From contig JAFGLN010000058.1 in the NCBI GenBank assembly GCA_016928025.1, forward strand, positions 1 to 32,298: DNA of 32,298 nucleotides. Reading direction: 5' to 3'. Below the pieces are notes generated by a model that was not told the DNA's origin, ran no database searches, and worked only from the letters and a program-made list of their open reading frames with translations. This document shows positions 1 through 7,676 of this stretch, piece after piece (within the stretch, counting starts at the first letter, position 1; every line of letters begins with the position of its first letter). Source of the stretch: Deltaproteobacteria bacterium (GTDB lineage Bacteria > Desulfobacterota > Syntrophia > Syntrophales > JAFGHS01). Position numbers and translations under genes: made by a program.

Positions 1-9
1 ACTTGAACA

Positions 10-76
10 AAGGATTGAAAGCGACCTGGGTATCGACGGGCCGTGCTATTTGCCTCGGCAGGTCGCATCAATCCTT
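10..76. repeat. 67-nt two-stem imperfect palindrome
   Basis: AAGGATTG (10-17) pairs with CAATCCTT (69-76), and GCGACCTG (21-28) pairs with CAGGTCGC (59-66). The two 8-bp stems are separated by a 3/2-nt internal loop and closed by a 30-nt loop. The element lies 42 nt downstream of the stop of the minus-strand lipoprotein gene. There is no T tract on either strand, so a classical terminator is unlikely; a REP-like or structured-RNA element fits better. Confidence 0.55.
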
Positions 77-89
77 AGTGGTTAGCCAT
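75..89 (-). other. 4-codon ORF (MANH) behind a strong Shine-Dalgarno
   Basis: On the minus strand AAGGAGGAG is followed after 7 nt by ATG (89-87), then three sense codons and TAA. A second ATG at 68-66, preceded by AAGGA, opens a frame that runs off the window edge. This could be a leader peptide, a frameshifted gene start or a remnant. What lies beyond the left edge decides. Confidence 0.35.
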
Positions 90-117
90 GATATTTCTCC
101 TCCTTCAATATGATTGA

Positions 118-1371
118 TTACCGGAAAGTCATTCCCAGGCTTTTTATTGTTTCATAGGTCAGGGCTCCTACCGCGAGGCCTTTTTGTTTCTGATAGGATT
201 TCATGGCATTCTCGGTTCTCCACCCGATGACGCCATCAATGGGACCGGGATTGTGTCCGGCCTTTAACAGAGCGGTTTGAAATCTCCTCACAAAATCGGG
301 AGAGACATTGGTCTCACACAAAATCTGTCGCCACTCCATCCGACCCTCTGTGACCTGTTGCGTTTTTGTGACGGTCTGATACTCAGCGGGAATGGGAATC
401 TTCCTCTCCTGTGCGGACGAAGCCAATTTTTTTACCTTCACGGTTTTGTAAACAGCAGGAATATCAATGGTTCGCGTGGTCGGGGGCTTTACCATGACTT
501 TCTTTTTAACGGTTTCATATACCGCTGGGATTACCACTTCTCTCGTGGTCGGAGGACTCACCATCACCTGTTTTCTAACGGTGTTATAAACTGCGGGGAC
601 CTCCACAAGGCACATGATCTCACCGGTCGCATTATCCAGTTTCTCAATAGGCCCTCTGCCTTTCTTCCAGACCGTTTCCGCCGGTTTCACCAGGACCCTT
701 TCTTCCTGCCATTCATACTTGGCCGGAACTTCCTCCATCCGGGTGGAAGCCTCCTTGACGAGAATCCTCTCTTCCTGCCATTCATACTGAGCCGGCACCA
801 CTTCCAGTTTCTGGGAAGCCGAATTGACAAGCACCCGCTCCTCTACCCACTCGTATTTCGCGGGAATGATCTCGACCCGTTCGGAAGCTCCCCGTTTCAA
901 AACAGTCTCCGTGATCGTCTTGTAAGTGGGAGGAATATATACCCTGGCGTAACATTCTCCTGGTTTAGCATTCGGGGGCAGCAGCGGAATTTCGCCGGAC
1001 GCCATAGTTTTCTCAAGCGCTTCCTTATCCTCCTTGGCTTTCATCTCTGCTGCGGCCGCCTCCTTGGCCTTCATTTCATATGTGGCCGCCTCCCTGGCCT
1101 TCATCTCCAATGCGGCCGCCTCCTTGGCCTTTTGATCTAATTTCCTCTGGTATTCCGCCAAGGCCGCCTCTTTCTCTTGGTTAATGGACTCGAGCTTTTT
1201 AATTTCAGTTTCCTTGTTTTCGTTCATGGACTCGAGCTGCTTAATTTCGTTTTCCTTCTGGCTCAGTTGTTGCTGTAACTGACCTACATCCGTGCTCGTT
1301 GGCTGATGTGCACAGCCAAAAAAGATGAGCGCGACGCTTAAACTGAAAATAGCCATTACTTTTTTACGCAT
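118..1371 (-). CDS. Repeat-rich lipoprotein with C-terminal peptidoglycan-binding domain
   Basis: 417 aa. The N-terminus is a lipoprotein signal (basic MRKK, hydrophobic core, Cys20 after FFG), so outer-membrane anchoring is likely, though the -3 residue Phe is a weak lipobox. Residues about 30-120 are a coiled coil ending in three 10-residue repeats of the KEAAxxEMKA type. Residues about 145-345 carry two families of ~24-residue repeats: one with PAKYEW-EER-LVK cores, the other with IPAVY-TVKKKVMV-PPTTR cores. Residues about 355-417 resemble a PG_binding_1 domain (FQTALLKAGHNPGPIDGVIG). The start is set by AAAGGAGG 8 nt upstream, which lies inside the end of the upstream ABM gene (16-nt overlap). 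A structural envelope protein is inferred; I know no precise homologue with this repeat layout. Confidence 0.85.
   Translation of the reverse strand: MRKKVMAIFSLSVALIFFGCAHQPTSTDVGQLQQQLSQKENEIKQLESMNENKETEIKKLESINQEKEAALAEYQRKLDQKAKEAAALEMKAREAATYEMKAKEAAAAEMKAKEDKEALEKTMASGEIPLLPPNAKPGECYARVYIPPTYKTITETVLKRGASERVEIIPAKYEWVEERVLVNSASQKLEVVPAQYEWQEERILVKEASTRMEEVPAKYEWQEERVLVKPAETVWKKGRGPIEKLDNATGEIMCLVEVPAVYNTVRKQVMVSPPTTREVVIPAVYETVKKKVMVKPPTTRTIDIPAVYKTVKVKKLASSAQERKIPIPAEYQTVTKTQQVTEGRMEWRQILCETNVSPDFVRRFQTALLKAGHNPGPIDGVIGWRTENAMKSYQKQKGLAVGALTYETIKSLGMTFR
1031..1131 (-). repeat. Exact-period 30-bp tandem repeat inside the lipoprotein gene
   Basis: Three full units (1031-1060, 1061-1090, 1091-1120) and the start of a fourth share the pattern TCCTTGGCCTTCAT...GCGGCCGCC. 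They encode the 10-residue Ala/Glu/Lys coiled-coil repeat. Perfect period and few mismatches suggest recent copy-number change by slippage. Confidence 0.8.
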
Positions 1372-1754
1372 TTTACGTCCTCCTTTGATTTTATTGTTTT
1401 TGTGGTTTTTTGCCGTCTTCCTGTTCCGTCTGAGATCATTGTTTGTAAAATAGAACCATTGTCTTCTCTGTGGAGCGGATCATAGGTTATTTGCGCCTCC
1501 GTGCATAATGTTCTCAGCGCTCCGAGCAAGATCCTGAAACCCTCTTTACCAAGATATCGAAGCAGACTTTCATCCGTTTCCCACTCATCCACAAGAAAAA
1601 AACGGTTCGGCTCCAAATGGTTTTCATAGATCTTCGATCTGATAATCCCCTGCTCTTTAAGCCTATCCTTTTGCAGGGAGCCCATGGTATCCAGAATCTC
1701 ATTCCGCTTTTCCGGCGGAACCCTCATGACTACCGTCATGCTTACCATAGCCAT
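1356..1754 (-). CDS. ABM-superfamily (antibiotic biosynthesis monooxygenase-like) protein
   Basis: 132 aa. Residues 1-100 match the ferredoxin-like ABM/YgiN fold: an N-terminal strand (MTVVMRVPPEKRNEIL), a helix, then YENHLEPNRFFLVDEWET and a final helix/strand. Such proteins are dimeric alpha/beta barrels that act as quinol monooxygenases, haem-degrading enzymes or small-molecule sensors; the true activity cannot be read here. The last ~30 residues are a Lys/Thr-rich tail absent from the family core, and they contain the Shine-Dalgarno sequence of the following lipoprotein gene. AGGA lies 4 nt before the ATG. Translational coupling with the lipoprotein gene is likely. Confidence 0.75.
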   Translation of the reverse strand: MAMVSMTVVMRVPPEKRNEILDTMGSLQKDRLKEQGIIRSKIYENHLEPNRFFLVDEWETDESLLRYLGKEGFRILLGALRTLCTEAQITYDPLHREDNGSILQTMISDGTGRRQKTTKTIKSKEDVKCVKK

Positions 1755-2012
1755 ATTTTCCTATGTAATTATGACAACCGCCATCCATTCCATACAGAAT
1801 TAGAGCAATATTGATGCCTCAGAAGACGGACAAGGAAAATACCGGCTAACTATTCGATTTTAAAAATTTTTATTGCTAAAGAAATGGATTTAATGCCTGT
1901 GCATTGGTTGCGGTTGTGCCAGTAGTGTTAAGTGGATTCTTTTGATTTCAAAGGATTCTGCTTTATGCAACGGGAATCCGATATGGTTTCTCCTGAACTT
2001 TTTACCTGCAGA
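1755..2012. other. Intergenic region between activator and ABM genes
   Basis: 258 nt, AT-rich. It holds a hairpin at 1953-1979 (GGATTC pairing with GAATCC, plus an inner TGC/GCA), just downstream of the sigma54-activator gene; there is no T tract. The 7-mer GGATTCT recurs at 1934 and 1953. I found no convincing promoter for the ABM gene. Confidence 0.4.
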
Positions 2013-3971
2013 TTAAGGTACGGCTTCATCCTGTGTTGACGGTCTTCTGATATCAAGTTTTCTCATGCGGGTCCTCAGGGTACTGGGGTTGAGATCAAGA
2101 ATTCGAGCAGCTCCCTGTTGCCCCTCGATTCTCCACCCTGTTCGCTCCAAAATTCGCAATATGTGGTCCCGTTCCAACTCAAGTAGAGAATTTGGATGCG
2201 GAATGTTCTTCCCTTCCAACACCTTTTCCCGTGGAGAGCTGACAATGGCGGGGGCAGAAAGTTTATCGGCAAGCCTCAGCACCGGGCCTTTACTCACAAT
2301 GACGGCCCTTTCGATTACATTGATTAATTCCCGCACATTTCCCGGCCAGTCATAGGCTTCGAGATCTTTCATGGTGTCTTCAGAGATTTTTTCGAACTTT
2401 TTGCCAAAACGACGGCTGAATCTGTCTTTAAAAAATTCCGCCAGAAGCGGTATATCCTCTTTTCTCTGTCTCAGGGAAGGAAGGGTCAAAGGGAAGATAT
2501 TGAGACGATAGAAAAGGTCCATCCTGAACCTGCCTTTTTTTATCTCGTCCTCAAGATTGCGATTTGTGGATGCTATCACCCGAACATCCACTTTTACTGT
2601 ATGTGGGGATCCCAGACGCTCAAACTCTCCGGTTTCTATCACTCTAAGAAGCTTTGCCTGAAGTTCTATGGGAAGTTCACCCACTTCATTCAGAAATATG
2701 GTACCGCCCTTGGCAAGTTCAAAGCGGCCGATTTGTCTCGCACTGGAGCCGGTGAAGGCGCCCTTTTCTCTGCCGAAAAGCTCACTCTCAATGAGATTAG
2801 CGGGCAGTCCGGCGCAGTTTACATGCACAAATGGTTTATCCTTGCGGTCACTTTCCTGATGGATGAAGTGAGCAAAAACATCTTTTCCTGTTCCTGTCTC
2901 TCCGGTGATCATCACGGTCACCGTCGTACAGGCAACCTGCCTGATCCTGTGCATGATATATTTCATCGGATCGCTCTCGCCGATGATGTCCCCGTGGCCG
3001 GCTTTTGATTTTATTTCATCACGGAGGTAAATGTTCTCCTGTTCCAAACGATCCTTTAATTGCTTGATGGTATTCAGGGCGTTATGAAGTTCCTCCTCTG
3101 CCCGCCTGCGATCCGTGATGTCGCGGGCGATTGAAAACAGGCCGATAATCGTGTCGTCACGGATAATAGGCGCAGCGCTGAGTTCACCGACCTTTATGGT
3201 TTCATCTCGGGCGACAAACTCATAGATCCTTATCGGAATTTTTTTACCCTTCAGGATCATGCTTAAATCGATGTCCTTCTGCCTGAACGATTCGTTTGTA
3301 AATAAATGTCTTAAATCGGAAACAGGCCGGTCGATGAAATCGTCGGGTTTATAACCCAATACTTTCTCCACACTGGGAGAGATGCTGATAATCTTAAGAT
3401 CAGTGTCCATCAAAAAAATCACATCTGAAATGTTCTCAAAACTCAGCCGATATTTCTCCTCCGATAACCTGAGCTTCTCATTGGCCGCCTCGAGATCGGC
3501 CATTTTCTTTTCGAGCTTACTGAAGAGAATGCCGTTATATTGCCTGAAGAATTCCATTTCCTCGCCCAGGGATTTCGCCACCGCCGTCTCAACCGTCTTT
3601 GTTTCTTCCCGGATGCTGTTGAGGACATGGATCAGGTCCTCCGGTTCCCGGGGTTTATAGATGATGCTGTGCGCGCCGAGGTCGAGGGCAAATTTCTCGT
3701 CCCGCGATTCCGTGTAGACGGCCGTGTAAAAAACAAAAGGAATATGCTTGAGTTTCTCGTCCAGTTTGCATTGCCGGCACAGGGTGTAGCCGTCCATGAC
3801 CGGCATCTGGATGTCCGAGATGATGAAGTCGGGTGGCTGGGCATGGGCCGTCTCCAGGGCGATTTCACCATTTTCCGCCGTGCGGACATCCCAATCTTCG
3901 CCCTCTAGGAGACGCTTGAGAAAATACAGATCGTCTCTGTTGTCATCGACAATTAGAACACTTTTTCTCAT
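2013..3971 (-). CDS. Receiver-PAS-sigma54 AAA+ transcriptional activator
   Basis: 652 aa, an NtrC-type response regulator. Residues 1-125: receiver with acidic pocket D9/D10 and phosphoacceptor Asp53 (SDIQMP). Residues about 140-175: coiled coil. Residues about 177-290: PAS domain. Residues about 330-560: AAA+ domain with Walker A GETGTGKD at 357-364 and the sigma54-contact loop GAFTGS at 404-409. The C-terminal ~45 residues form a Fis-type helix-turn-helix (GAARILDLNPSTLRTRMRKL). Walker B reads FLNEVGELP, with Asn428 where Asp is usual, followed by the essential Glu429. The start codon overlaps the stop of the single-domain receiver gene (ATGA). It should activate sigma54 promoters on phosphorylation by the kinase two genes upstream; its target is not evident in this window. 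Confidence 0.95.
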   Translation of the reverse strand: MRKSVLIVDDNRDDLYFLKRLLEGEDWDVRTAENGEIALETAHAQPPDFIISDIQMPVMDGYTLCRQCKLDEKLKHIPFVFYTAVYTESRDEKFALDLGAHSIIYKPREPEDLIHVLNSIREETKTVETAVAKSLGEEMEFFRQYNGILFSKLEKKMADLEAANEKLRLSEEKYRLSFENISDVIFLMDTDLKIISISPSVEKVLGYKPDDFIDRPVSDLRHLFTNESFRQKDIDLSMILKGKKIPIRIYEFVARDETIKVGELSAAPIIRDDTIIGLFSIARDITDRRRAEEELHNALNTIKQLKDRLEQENIYLRDEIKSKAGHGDIIGESDPMKYIMHRIRQVACTTVTVMITGETGTGKDVFAHFIHQESDRKDKPFVHVNCAGLPANLIESELFGREKGAFTGSSARQIGRFELAKGGTIFLNEVGELPIELQAKLLRVIETGEFERLGSPHTVKVDVRVIASTNRNLEDEIKKGRFRMDLFYRLNIFPLTLPSLRQRKEDIPLLAEFFKDRFSRRFGKKFEKISEDTMKDLEAYDWPGNVRELINVIERAVIVSKGPVLRLADKLSAPAIVSSPREKVLEGKNIPHPNSLLELERDHILRILERTGWRIEGQQGAARILDLNPSTLRTRMRKLDIRRPSTQDEAVP

Positions 3972-4360
3972 GGCCGGCTCCTTTGCCGGTTTTTGGCGGC
4001 AATATATTGGCTCACCTGCGCCTCAAAGGTATCCGGATCGATCGGCTTTTCAATATAGCCGCTGAAGCCGGACGCCAGGGCTTTTTCCCGGTCGCCGGGC
4101 ATGGCATAAGACGTTACGGCCACAATCGGCGTGCGGTTAAGGTCGGCATTCTCTCTTAAAGCGCGCGCCGTCGTGTAGCCGTCCATGTCGGGGAGCTGGA
4201 TGTCCAGGAGGATCAGATCCGGAAGACGGGTAGCCGCCATCTCGACCCCCTCCCGTCCATCCTTGGCCGACAGGACTTCATACCCGCCATCCTCAAGAAT
4301 AAAACGGATTAGATAAAGATTCTGCTCGTTATCTTCGATGACCAGGATTTTTCTTTTCAT
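3968..4360 (-). CDS. CheY-like single-domain response regulator
   Basis: 130 aa from the ATG that overlaps the kinase stop (ATGA, 4357-4360). The frame is open further upstream, but that part lies inside the kinase gene. It is a complete receiver: acidic pair E9/D10, phosphoacceptor Asp53 in LLDIQLPDMDG, switch Thr in VAVTSYAM, conserved Lys in YIEKPID. There is no output domain, so it likely serves as a phosphate shuttle or protein-interaction switch between the kinase and the REC-PAS-AAA activator. Confidence 0.93.
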   Translation of the reverse strand: MKRKILVIEDNEQNLYLIRFILEDGGYEVLSAKDGREGVEMAATRLPDLILLDIQLPDMDGYTTARALRENADLNRTPIVAVTSYAMPGDREKALASGFSGYIEKPIDPDTFEAQVSQYIAAKNRQRSRP

Positions 4361-6042
4361 GTCTCTGTTCTTTCTTTGGGGAGGCAGAAACCAAAAGTGC
4401 TTCCCGCGCCCCAAACACTTGTCACCCAGACGTTGCCCCCCATCAATTCCACGAGCTTCCGGGATATGGTCAGACCCAGTCCCGTCCCCTCATATTTTCG
4501 GCTGATGGCTGAATCGACCTGACGGAAAGAATCAAAAATGGTTTTAATATCATCATCCTTGATCCCAATCCCCGTATCCGCGACCTTGAACGCGACCCTG
4601 GATTCATCCGATTCGCAGATGATTCTGACGGATCCTGTTTCCGTAAATTTTATCGCGTTGCTGAGTAAATTCAGAAGGATCTGTTCGGTTCTTCTGGCAT
4701 CGCCGACCATCGTCCCGACGTCGGGTGAGATGTCGACTCCGAGCTCAAGCCCCTTGTCATCGGCCAACGGTTGCGTGCTCTGCACCACTTTATCGATCAT
4801 TTGACACAGATCGATGTTATCATAGACCAGCTGCAGCTGTCCCGCTTCAATTTTGGAGATGTCGAGGATGTCATTGATCAGTGCGAGCAGATGTCGGGAA
4901 CTGTTTTGCACCATTTTGAGCTGTTTTTTCTGTTCGTCATTCAAAGGTCCCGCCCGCTCCCGCAATATCAGTCCCGTGAAGCCAATGATGGAGTTGAGCG
5001 GTGTTCGCAGTTCATGGGACATGGTCGCCAGAAAGGAGGATTTGATCCTGTCAGCGGTTTGGGCTTTTTCCATGGCTGTAGCCAGTTCAGCCGTCCGCTG
5101 CACGATACGTTGTTCCATCTCCTGGTTTATTTTTCGCAGCTCATGTGTGCGCTCATTTACCTGATGCTTCAAAAAGATACTTCCAAAAATGCTCATAAAA
5201 AGTACGACACCCATAACCCATCCGAGGGTTTTAATCCATCCTGGCAATTTGAAAGGGACCTCTTCTGAAGTCCATCGCTTTAATGATCCGTAATAGGCTG
5301 ATTCAGGATCACTTTTCAGATTCAATATATGGTTGTCGATGGTATCCAGTAATTGTTGAGGGGTGTTTTGAGACGCGGCAAAAAAAAGGAGTGTAGGGTG
5401 AAAAACCACCTTCGTATCCTCCAGGCCATATCTTTGCGCATGCATCACCCCATAAAAGCGGTTGGTAATGGCAGCATCGGCTTTTCCACTGGCAACCAGC
5501 TCAAAGATATTTTTATAATCGGGTGTGGGAATGAGGGTTGCAAACAGATCGAAGCCGGTGGCGAGGTTGGAAAACGCTTCCTCCTGAACCGAATGCTCCA
5601 ACACGGTAATCCGTTTGCCCCTAAGGTCCAGTATGGATTTGATATTGCTGCCTTTGCAGGCGTACACTTGAAACCAGGAGGAAAGGACCGGTACCTTATG
5701 AAAAGAATAAGATTGAGCCCTGCCAGCGGTATAGGCAACATCCGGCATGAGATCGATCTCTCCTTTTGCCAAACGGTTCAATCCTTCAATCCATGTGCCC
5801 GGTACATAGCGAATATGCCAAGCCTCGTTTCTGGCGATATGTTCTATAACATCAACAAAAATACCTGCTGGTTTACCTGATTCTGACATGAAAATTTTTG
5901 GCGCGTTTTCATAAACACCGACAGTTACAATCCGGTTCGCAGCTCTTGCAGATGGGATATTGAAAAACAGTGAGACCAATAAACCGACGCAGCACCAAAA
6001 CATGAAACGTCTGTAACAATCCGGGTTTTTATTGTTTATCAT
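4357..6042 (-). CDS. Sensor histidine kinase with periplasmic SBP_bac_3 domain
   Basis: 561 aa from ATG 6042; a TTG at 6099 is in frame but gives a non-signal-like extension, while the ATG has GAGAG upstream. A signal/anchor segment (about 11-34, SARA end) is followed by a periplasmic amino-acid-binding-type domain (about 35-255; VGVYENAPKIFMSESGKPAG, then KGEIDLMPDV). A transmembrane helix spans about 268-290, followed by a short coiled coil. HisKA carries phospho-acceptor His343 (SHELRTPLN), and HATPase_c has the N box (NLLSNAIKFT), G1 (DTGIGI) and G2 (GTGLGL). The architecture is like the EvgS/BvgS input module joined to a simple kinase without receiver. The ligand is probably an amino acid or a small organic acid; I cannot say which. 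Confidence 0.93.
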   Translation of the reverse strand: MINNKNPDCYRRFMFWCCVGLLVSLFFNIPSARAANRIVTVGVYENAPKIFMSESGKPAGIFVDVIEHIARNEAWHIRYVPGTWIEGLNRLAKGEIDLMPDVAYTAGRAQSYSFHKVPVLSSWFQVYACKGSNIKSILDLRGKRITVLEHSVQEEAFSNLATGFDLFATLIPTPDYKNIFELVASGKADAAITNRFYGVMHAQRYGLEDTKVVFHPTLLFFAASQNTPQQLLDTIDNHILNLKSDPESAYYGSLKRWTSEEVPFKLPGWIKTLGWVMGVVLFMSIFGSIFLKHQVNERTHELRKINQEMEQRIVQRTAELATAMEKAQTADRIKSSFLATMSHELRTPLNSIIGFTGLILRERAGPLNDEQKKQLKMVQNSSRHLLALINDILDISKIEAGQLQLVYDNIDLCQMIDKVVQSTQPLADDKGLELGVDISPDVGTMVGDARRTEQILLNLLSNAIKFTETGSVRIICESDESRVAFKVADTGIGIKDDDIKTIFDSFRQVDSAISRKYEGTGLGLTISRKLVELMGGNVWVTSVWGAGSTFGFCLPKERTET

Positions 6043-6116
6043 GAAATTAATTCTCTCGTATAAAATACATGGATTGTATAATACTATAATCCCTGCCAAT
6101 GGTTAAAAATATATCT

Positions 6117-6145
6117 TTTATGTCGAAAAACATATTTAATGTCAA
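6117..6145 (-). promoter_or_regulatory. Sigma70-like promoter of the kinase operon
   Basis: On the minus strand TTGACA (6145-6140) is followed by a 17-nt spacer and CATAAA (6122-6117). Predicted start near 6110, leaving a ~68-nt AT-rich leader before ATG 6042. The exact -35 and ideal spacing support it; the -10 matches 4 of 6. Confidence 0.55.
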
Positions 6146-6394
6146 GATATTATAAGCTGATTCAAAAGAGGATAGTTGCCCAAGCTGTTTGACCGAAGAT
6201 GATAATATTGGTGGTAGAAGAAGTTTTGCCCAAGTTTAACCCGATTGTGGGCACAACCCTAATAATATCAATTGCGTGTATTCTTTGGCGCAAATTTTAG
6301 GCAAGGCATATTGATATAAGTCTGGAGTGAGAAAATCTTTCACGCCACCCTGAAAAAGGGTGTTTTAATCAAATAGGATGTTAATCTTTTTAGA
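6146..6394. other. AT-rich intergenic region with inverted repeats
   Basis: No gene seen. It contains an 8-bp inverted repeat, ATATCAAT (6265-6272) with ATTGATAT (6310-6317), enclosing a smaller TTGCG/CGCAA hairpin (6272-6293), and two further hairpins at its right end. A perfect stem TTAATCT/AGATTAA (6381-6398) overlaps the stop of the next minus-strand gene. Confidence 0.4.
6346..6366 (+). terminator. Weak intrinsic-terminator-like hairpin
   Basis: CACCCT (6346-6351) pairs with AGGGTG (6357-6362) around a GAAAA loop and is followed by TTTT. There is no plus-strand gene to its left, so its role is unclear. It may limit antisense transcription, or it may be chance. Confidence 0.3.
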
Positions 6395-6601
6395 TTAACC
6401 CTTTTCCTTTTTCTCGAAAAGTTGGCATTCCAAGCCCGAACTGTTGATCATTTCCTGGGAAGGCATGACACGGGACTTGAAGCCCGCCGCCCGGCAGCCA
6501 TAAGGGAATTTCGGATCATAGGTGATGTAGAAATGGCGGCAGGTATAGCAGCTAATTAATGTTCGTTCCACCTGCCGCCCTTTTTGCGGTGACTCGTCCA
6601 T
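6395..6601 (-). CDS. Small conserved-type cysteine protein, function unknown
   Basis: 68 aa from ATG 6601. The frame stays open upstream to 6652, but that extension is a translation of the tandem intergenic repeat, so the shorter start is preferred. Cys residues sit as CxxC (ISCYTCRHFYITYDP), then YGCRAAGFKSRVMP and a final C near the end (GLECQLFEKK). The four Cys could bind a metal, as in small zinc-ribbon-like proteins. I recall similar short proteins in Desulfobacterota genomes but not a function. Its stop is embedded in an AT-rich hairpin. Confidence 0.6.
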   Translation of the reverse strand: MDESPQKGRQVERTLISCYTCRHFYITYDPKFPYGCRAAGFKSRVMPSQEMINSSGLECQLFEKKEKG

Positions 6602-6612
6602 CCCTAATAATT

Positions 6613-6757
6613 CCCCCTCACCCTGACCCTCTCCCGCCAAGGGAAAGGGCACACTTTTTCCCCCTCCCCCTGACCCTCTCCCGCCAAGGGAAAGGGCACA
6701 CTTTTTTCCTCTTCACCCTGAACCTCTCCCGCCAAGGGAGAGGTAATTTATTTTTTC
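6613..6757. repeat. Three tandem ~47-49 bp GC-rich intergenic repeats
   Basis: Three copies begin near 6613, 6661 and 6708. Each contains a CCCTGACCCTCTCCCGCC block followed by AAGGGAAAGGG (or AAGGGAGAGG), so CCCT-type and AGGG-type arms can pair. Periods are 47 and 49 bp. They separate the enoyl-CoA hydratase gene end (copy 3 runs into it) from the small Cys gene. This type of CCCTCACCCTxACCCTCTCCC repeat is widespread between genes in many proteobacteria. Confidence 0.85.
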
Positions 6758-7539
6758 TGCAAAAACTTCTTGGCCTCTTCACCAAAGGACTGGCCGCTGC
6801 CGGCGCCCAGGCAGATATCCGTCTCCAGGCGGAGGCCCCAATCCAGCGGGGTGGACATGGACATATTCACCGCCCGCTTTGCGGCTTCCACATGACGGGG
6901 ATTCAGGTTGGCCATTTCCTCAGCCAGTTTCTTCGCTTCCGCCAGGAGCTGGTCTTTGGGATAGACGTGGTTCACCAGATTAAGCCGTAAGGCTTCCTGG
7001 GCGTTGATGCGACGCCCCGTGATGATCAGCTCTTTGGCGTAGCCGGGACCGATGATGCGCGGCAGCCGCTGGGTGGAGCCGAGATCGGGCACAACGCCGA
7101 GGGGCATCTCCGGCAGAGAAAACTGGGCATGCTCCGCGCACATGCGGATATCGCAGCACAGACTCAGCTCAAATCCGGCACCGAAGCAGTAGCCGTTGAT
7201 GGCGGCGATGACCGGCGTTGCCAGCTCTTCATACATGGTGAAGATGGACTTGAGACCGTATAGGCGGTCAAATCCTTCCCGATAACTGCCCATGGCCGCA
7301 GCGGAGCCGGAACCGCCGCCGGCAATCATCTTCAGATCCATACCGGCGCTGAAAGATTTCTCCCCTGCGCCGGTCAGGATGACGCAACGGATTTCCGGTG
7401 TTTCCTTGATTTTCTGCGCCGTTTCCATGAGGCCCCGATAGGAGTCCTGGTTGAAAGCGTTCATCGCTTCCGGACGGTTCAATGTCACTGTCGCGATAGT
7501 ACCTTCGATCATTAATAATACGGCAGAATTGTCTGTCAT
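6748..7539 (-). CDS. Enoyl-CoA hydratase/isomerase (crotonase family)
   Basis: 263 aa from ATG 7539. The GTG at 7548 is part of the Shine-Dalgarno GAGGTG that lies 6 nt before this ATG, so the shorter start is right. Crotonase features: the CoA-binding/oxyanion segment [11 protein letters not shown], the [11 protein letters not shown] oxyanion helix and [13 protein letters not shown]. The two catalytic glutamates of true hydratases are present as Glu124 and Glu144 (same 20-residue spacing as Glu144/Glu164 of the rat enzyme), so hydration of a 2-enoyl-CoA is likely rather than isomerase-only activity. It is monocistronic, with its own promoter and operator-like palindrome. The chain ends in the third intergenic repeat. 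Confidence 0.92.
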   Translation of the reverse strand: MTDNSAVLLMIEGTIATVTLNRPEAMNAFNQDSYRGLMETAQKIKETPEIRCVILTGAGEKSFSAGMDLKMIAGGGSGSAAAMGSYREGFDRLYGLKSIFTMYEELATPVIAAINGYCFGAGFELSLCCDIRMCAEHAQFSLPEMPLGVVPDLGSTQRLPRIIGPGYAKELIITGRRINAQEALRLNLVNHVYPKDQLLAEAKKLAEEMANLNPRHVEAAKRAVNMSMSTPLDWGLRLETDICLGAGSGQSFGEEAKKFLQKK

Positions 7540-7577
7540 GTTGTGCACCTCACTTCATGTAGTATTTTGGATGGGCA

Positions 7578-7606
7578 ATCATACCGGCACAAGTGCCGGG
7601 AGTCAA
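7578..7606 (-). promoter_or_regulatory. Promoter of the hydratase gene with palindromic spacer
   Basis: Minus strand: TTGACT (7606-7601), 17-nt spacer, TATGAT (7583-7578); each hexamer matches 5 of 6. Transcription should start near 7571. The spacer holds the inverted repeat described separately. Confidence 0.75.
7584..7599. promoter_or_regulatory. Putative operator, 7-2-7 inverted repeat
   Basis: CCGGCAC (7584-7590), AA, GTGCCGG (7593-7599). It fills the -35/-10 spacer of the hydratase promoter, the classical position for a repressor of the TetR, GntR or similar class. No cognate regulator gene lies beside it. Confidence 0.6.
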
Positions 7607-7676
7607 TAAACATCTGGCAATATTTGAGGTAATCGCTTAAAATTTCCGAAATCCGATTCAAGGAAGGAGGCACGCC

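Noticed and set aside
277..1140. Long plus-strand open frame (287 codons) opposite the lipoprotein gene
   Set aside because: Antisense shadow of a repetitive gene; no ribosome site, no family match, His/Phe/Arg-rich composition typical of a reversed Glu/Lys-rich frame.
1840..1935. Sigma54-type -24/-12 promoter for the ABM/lipoprotein genes (TGGCAC near 1920; CGGTATTTTCCTTGTCC near 1840)
   Set aside because: The first lacks a GC at the right distance; the second has GT instead of the essential GC at -12.
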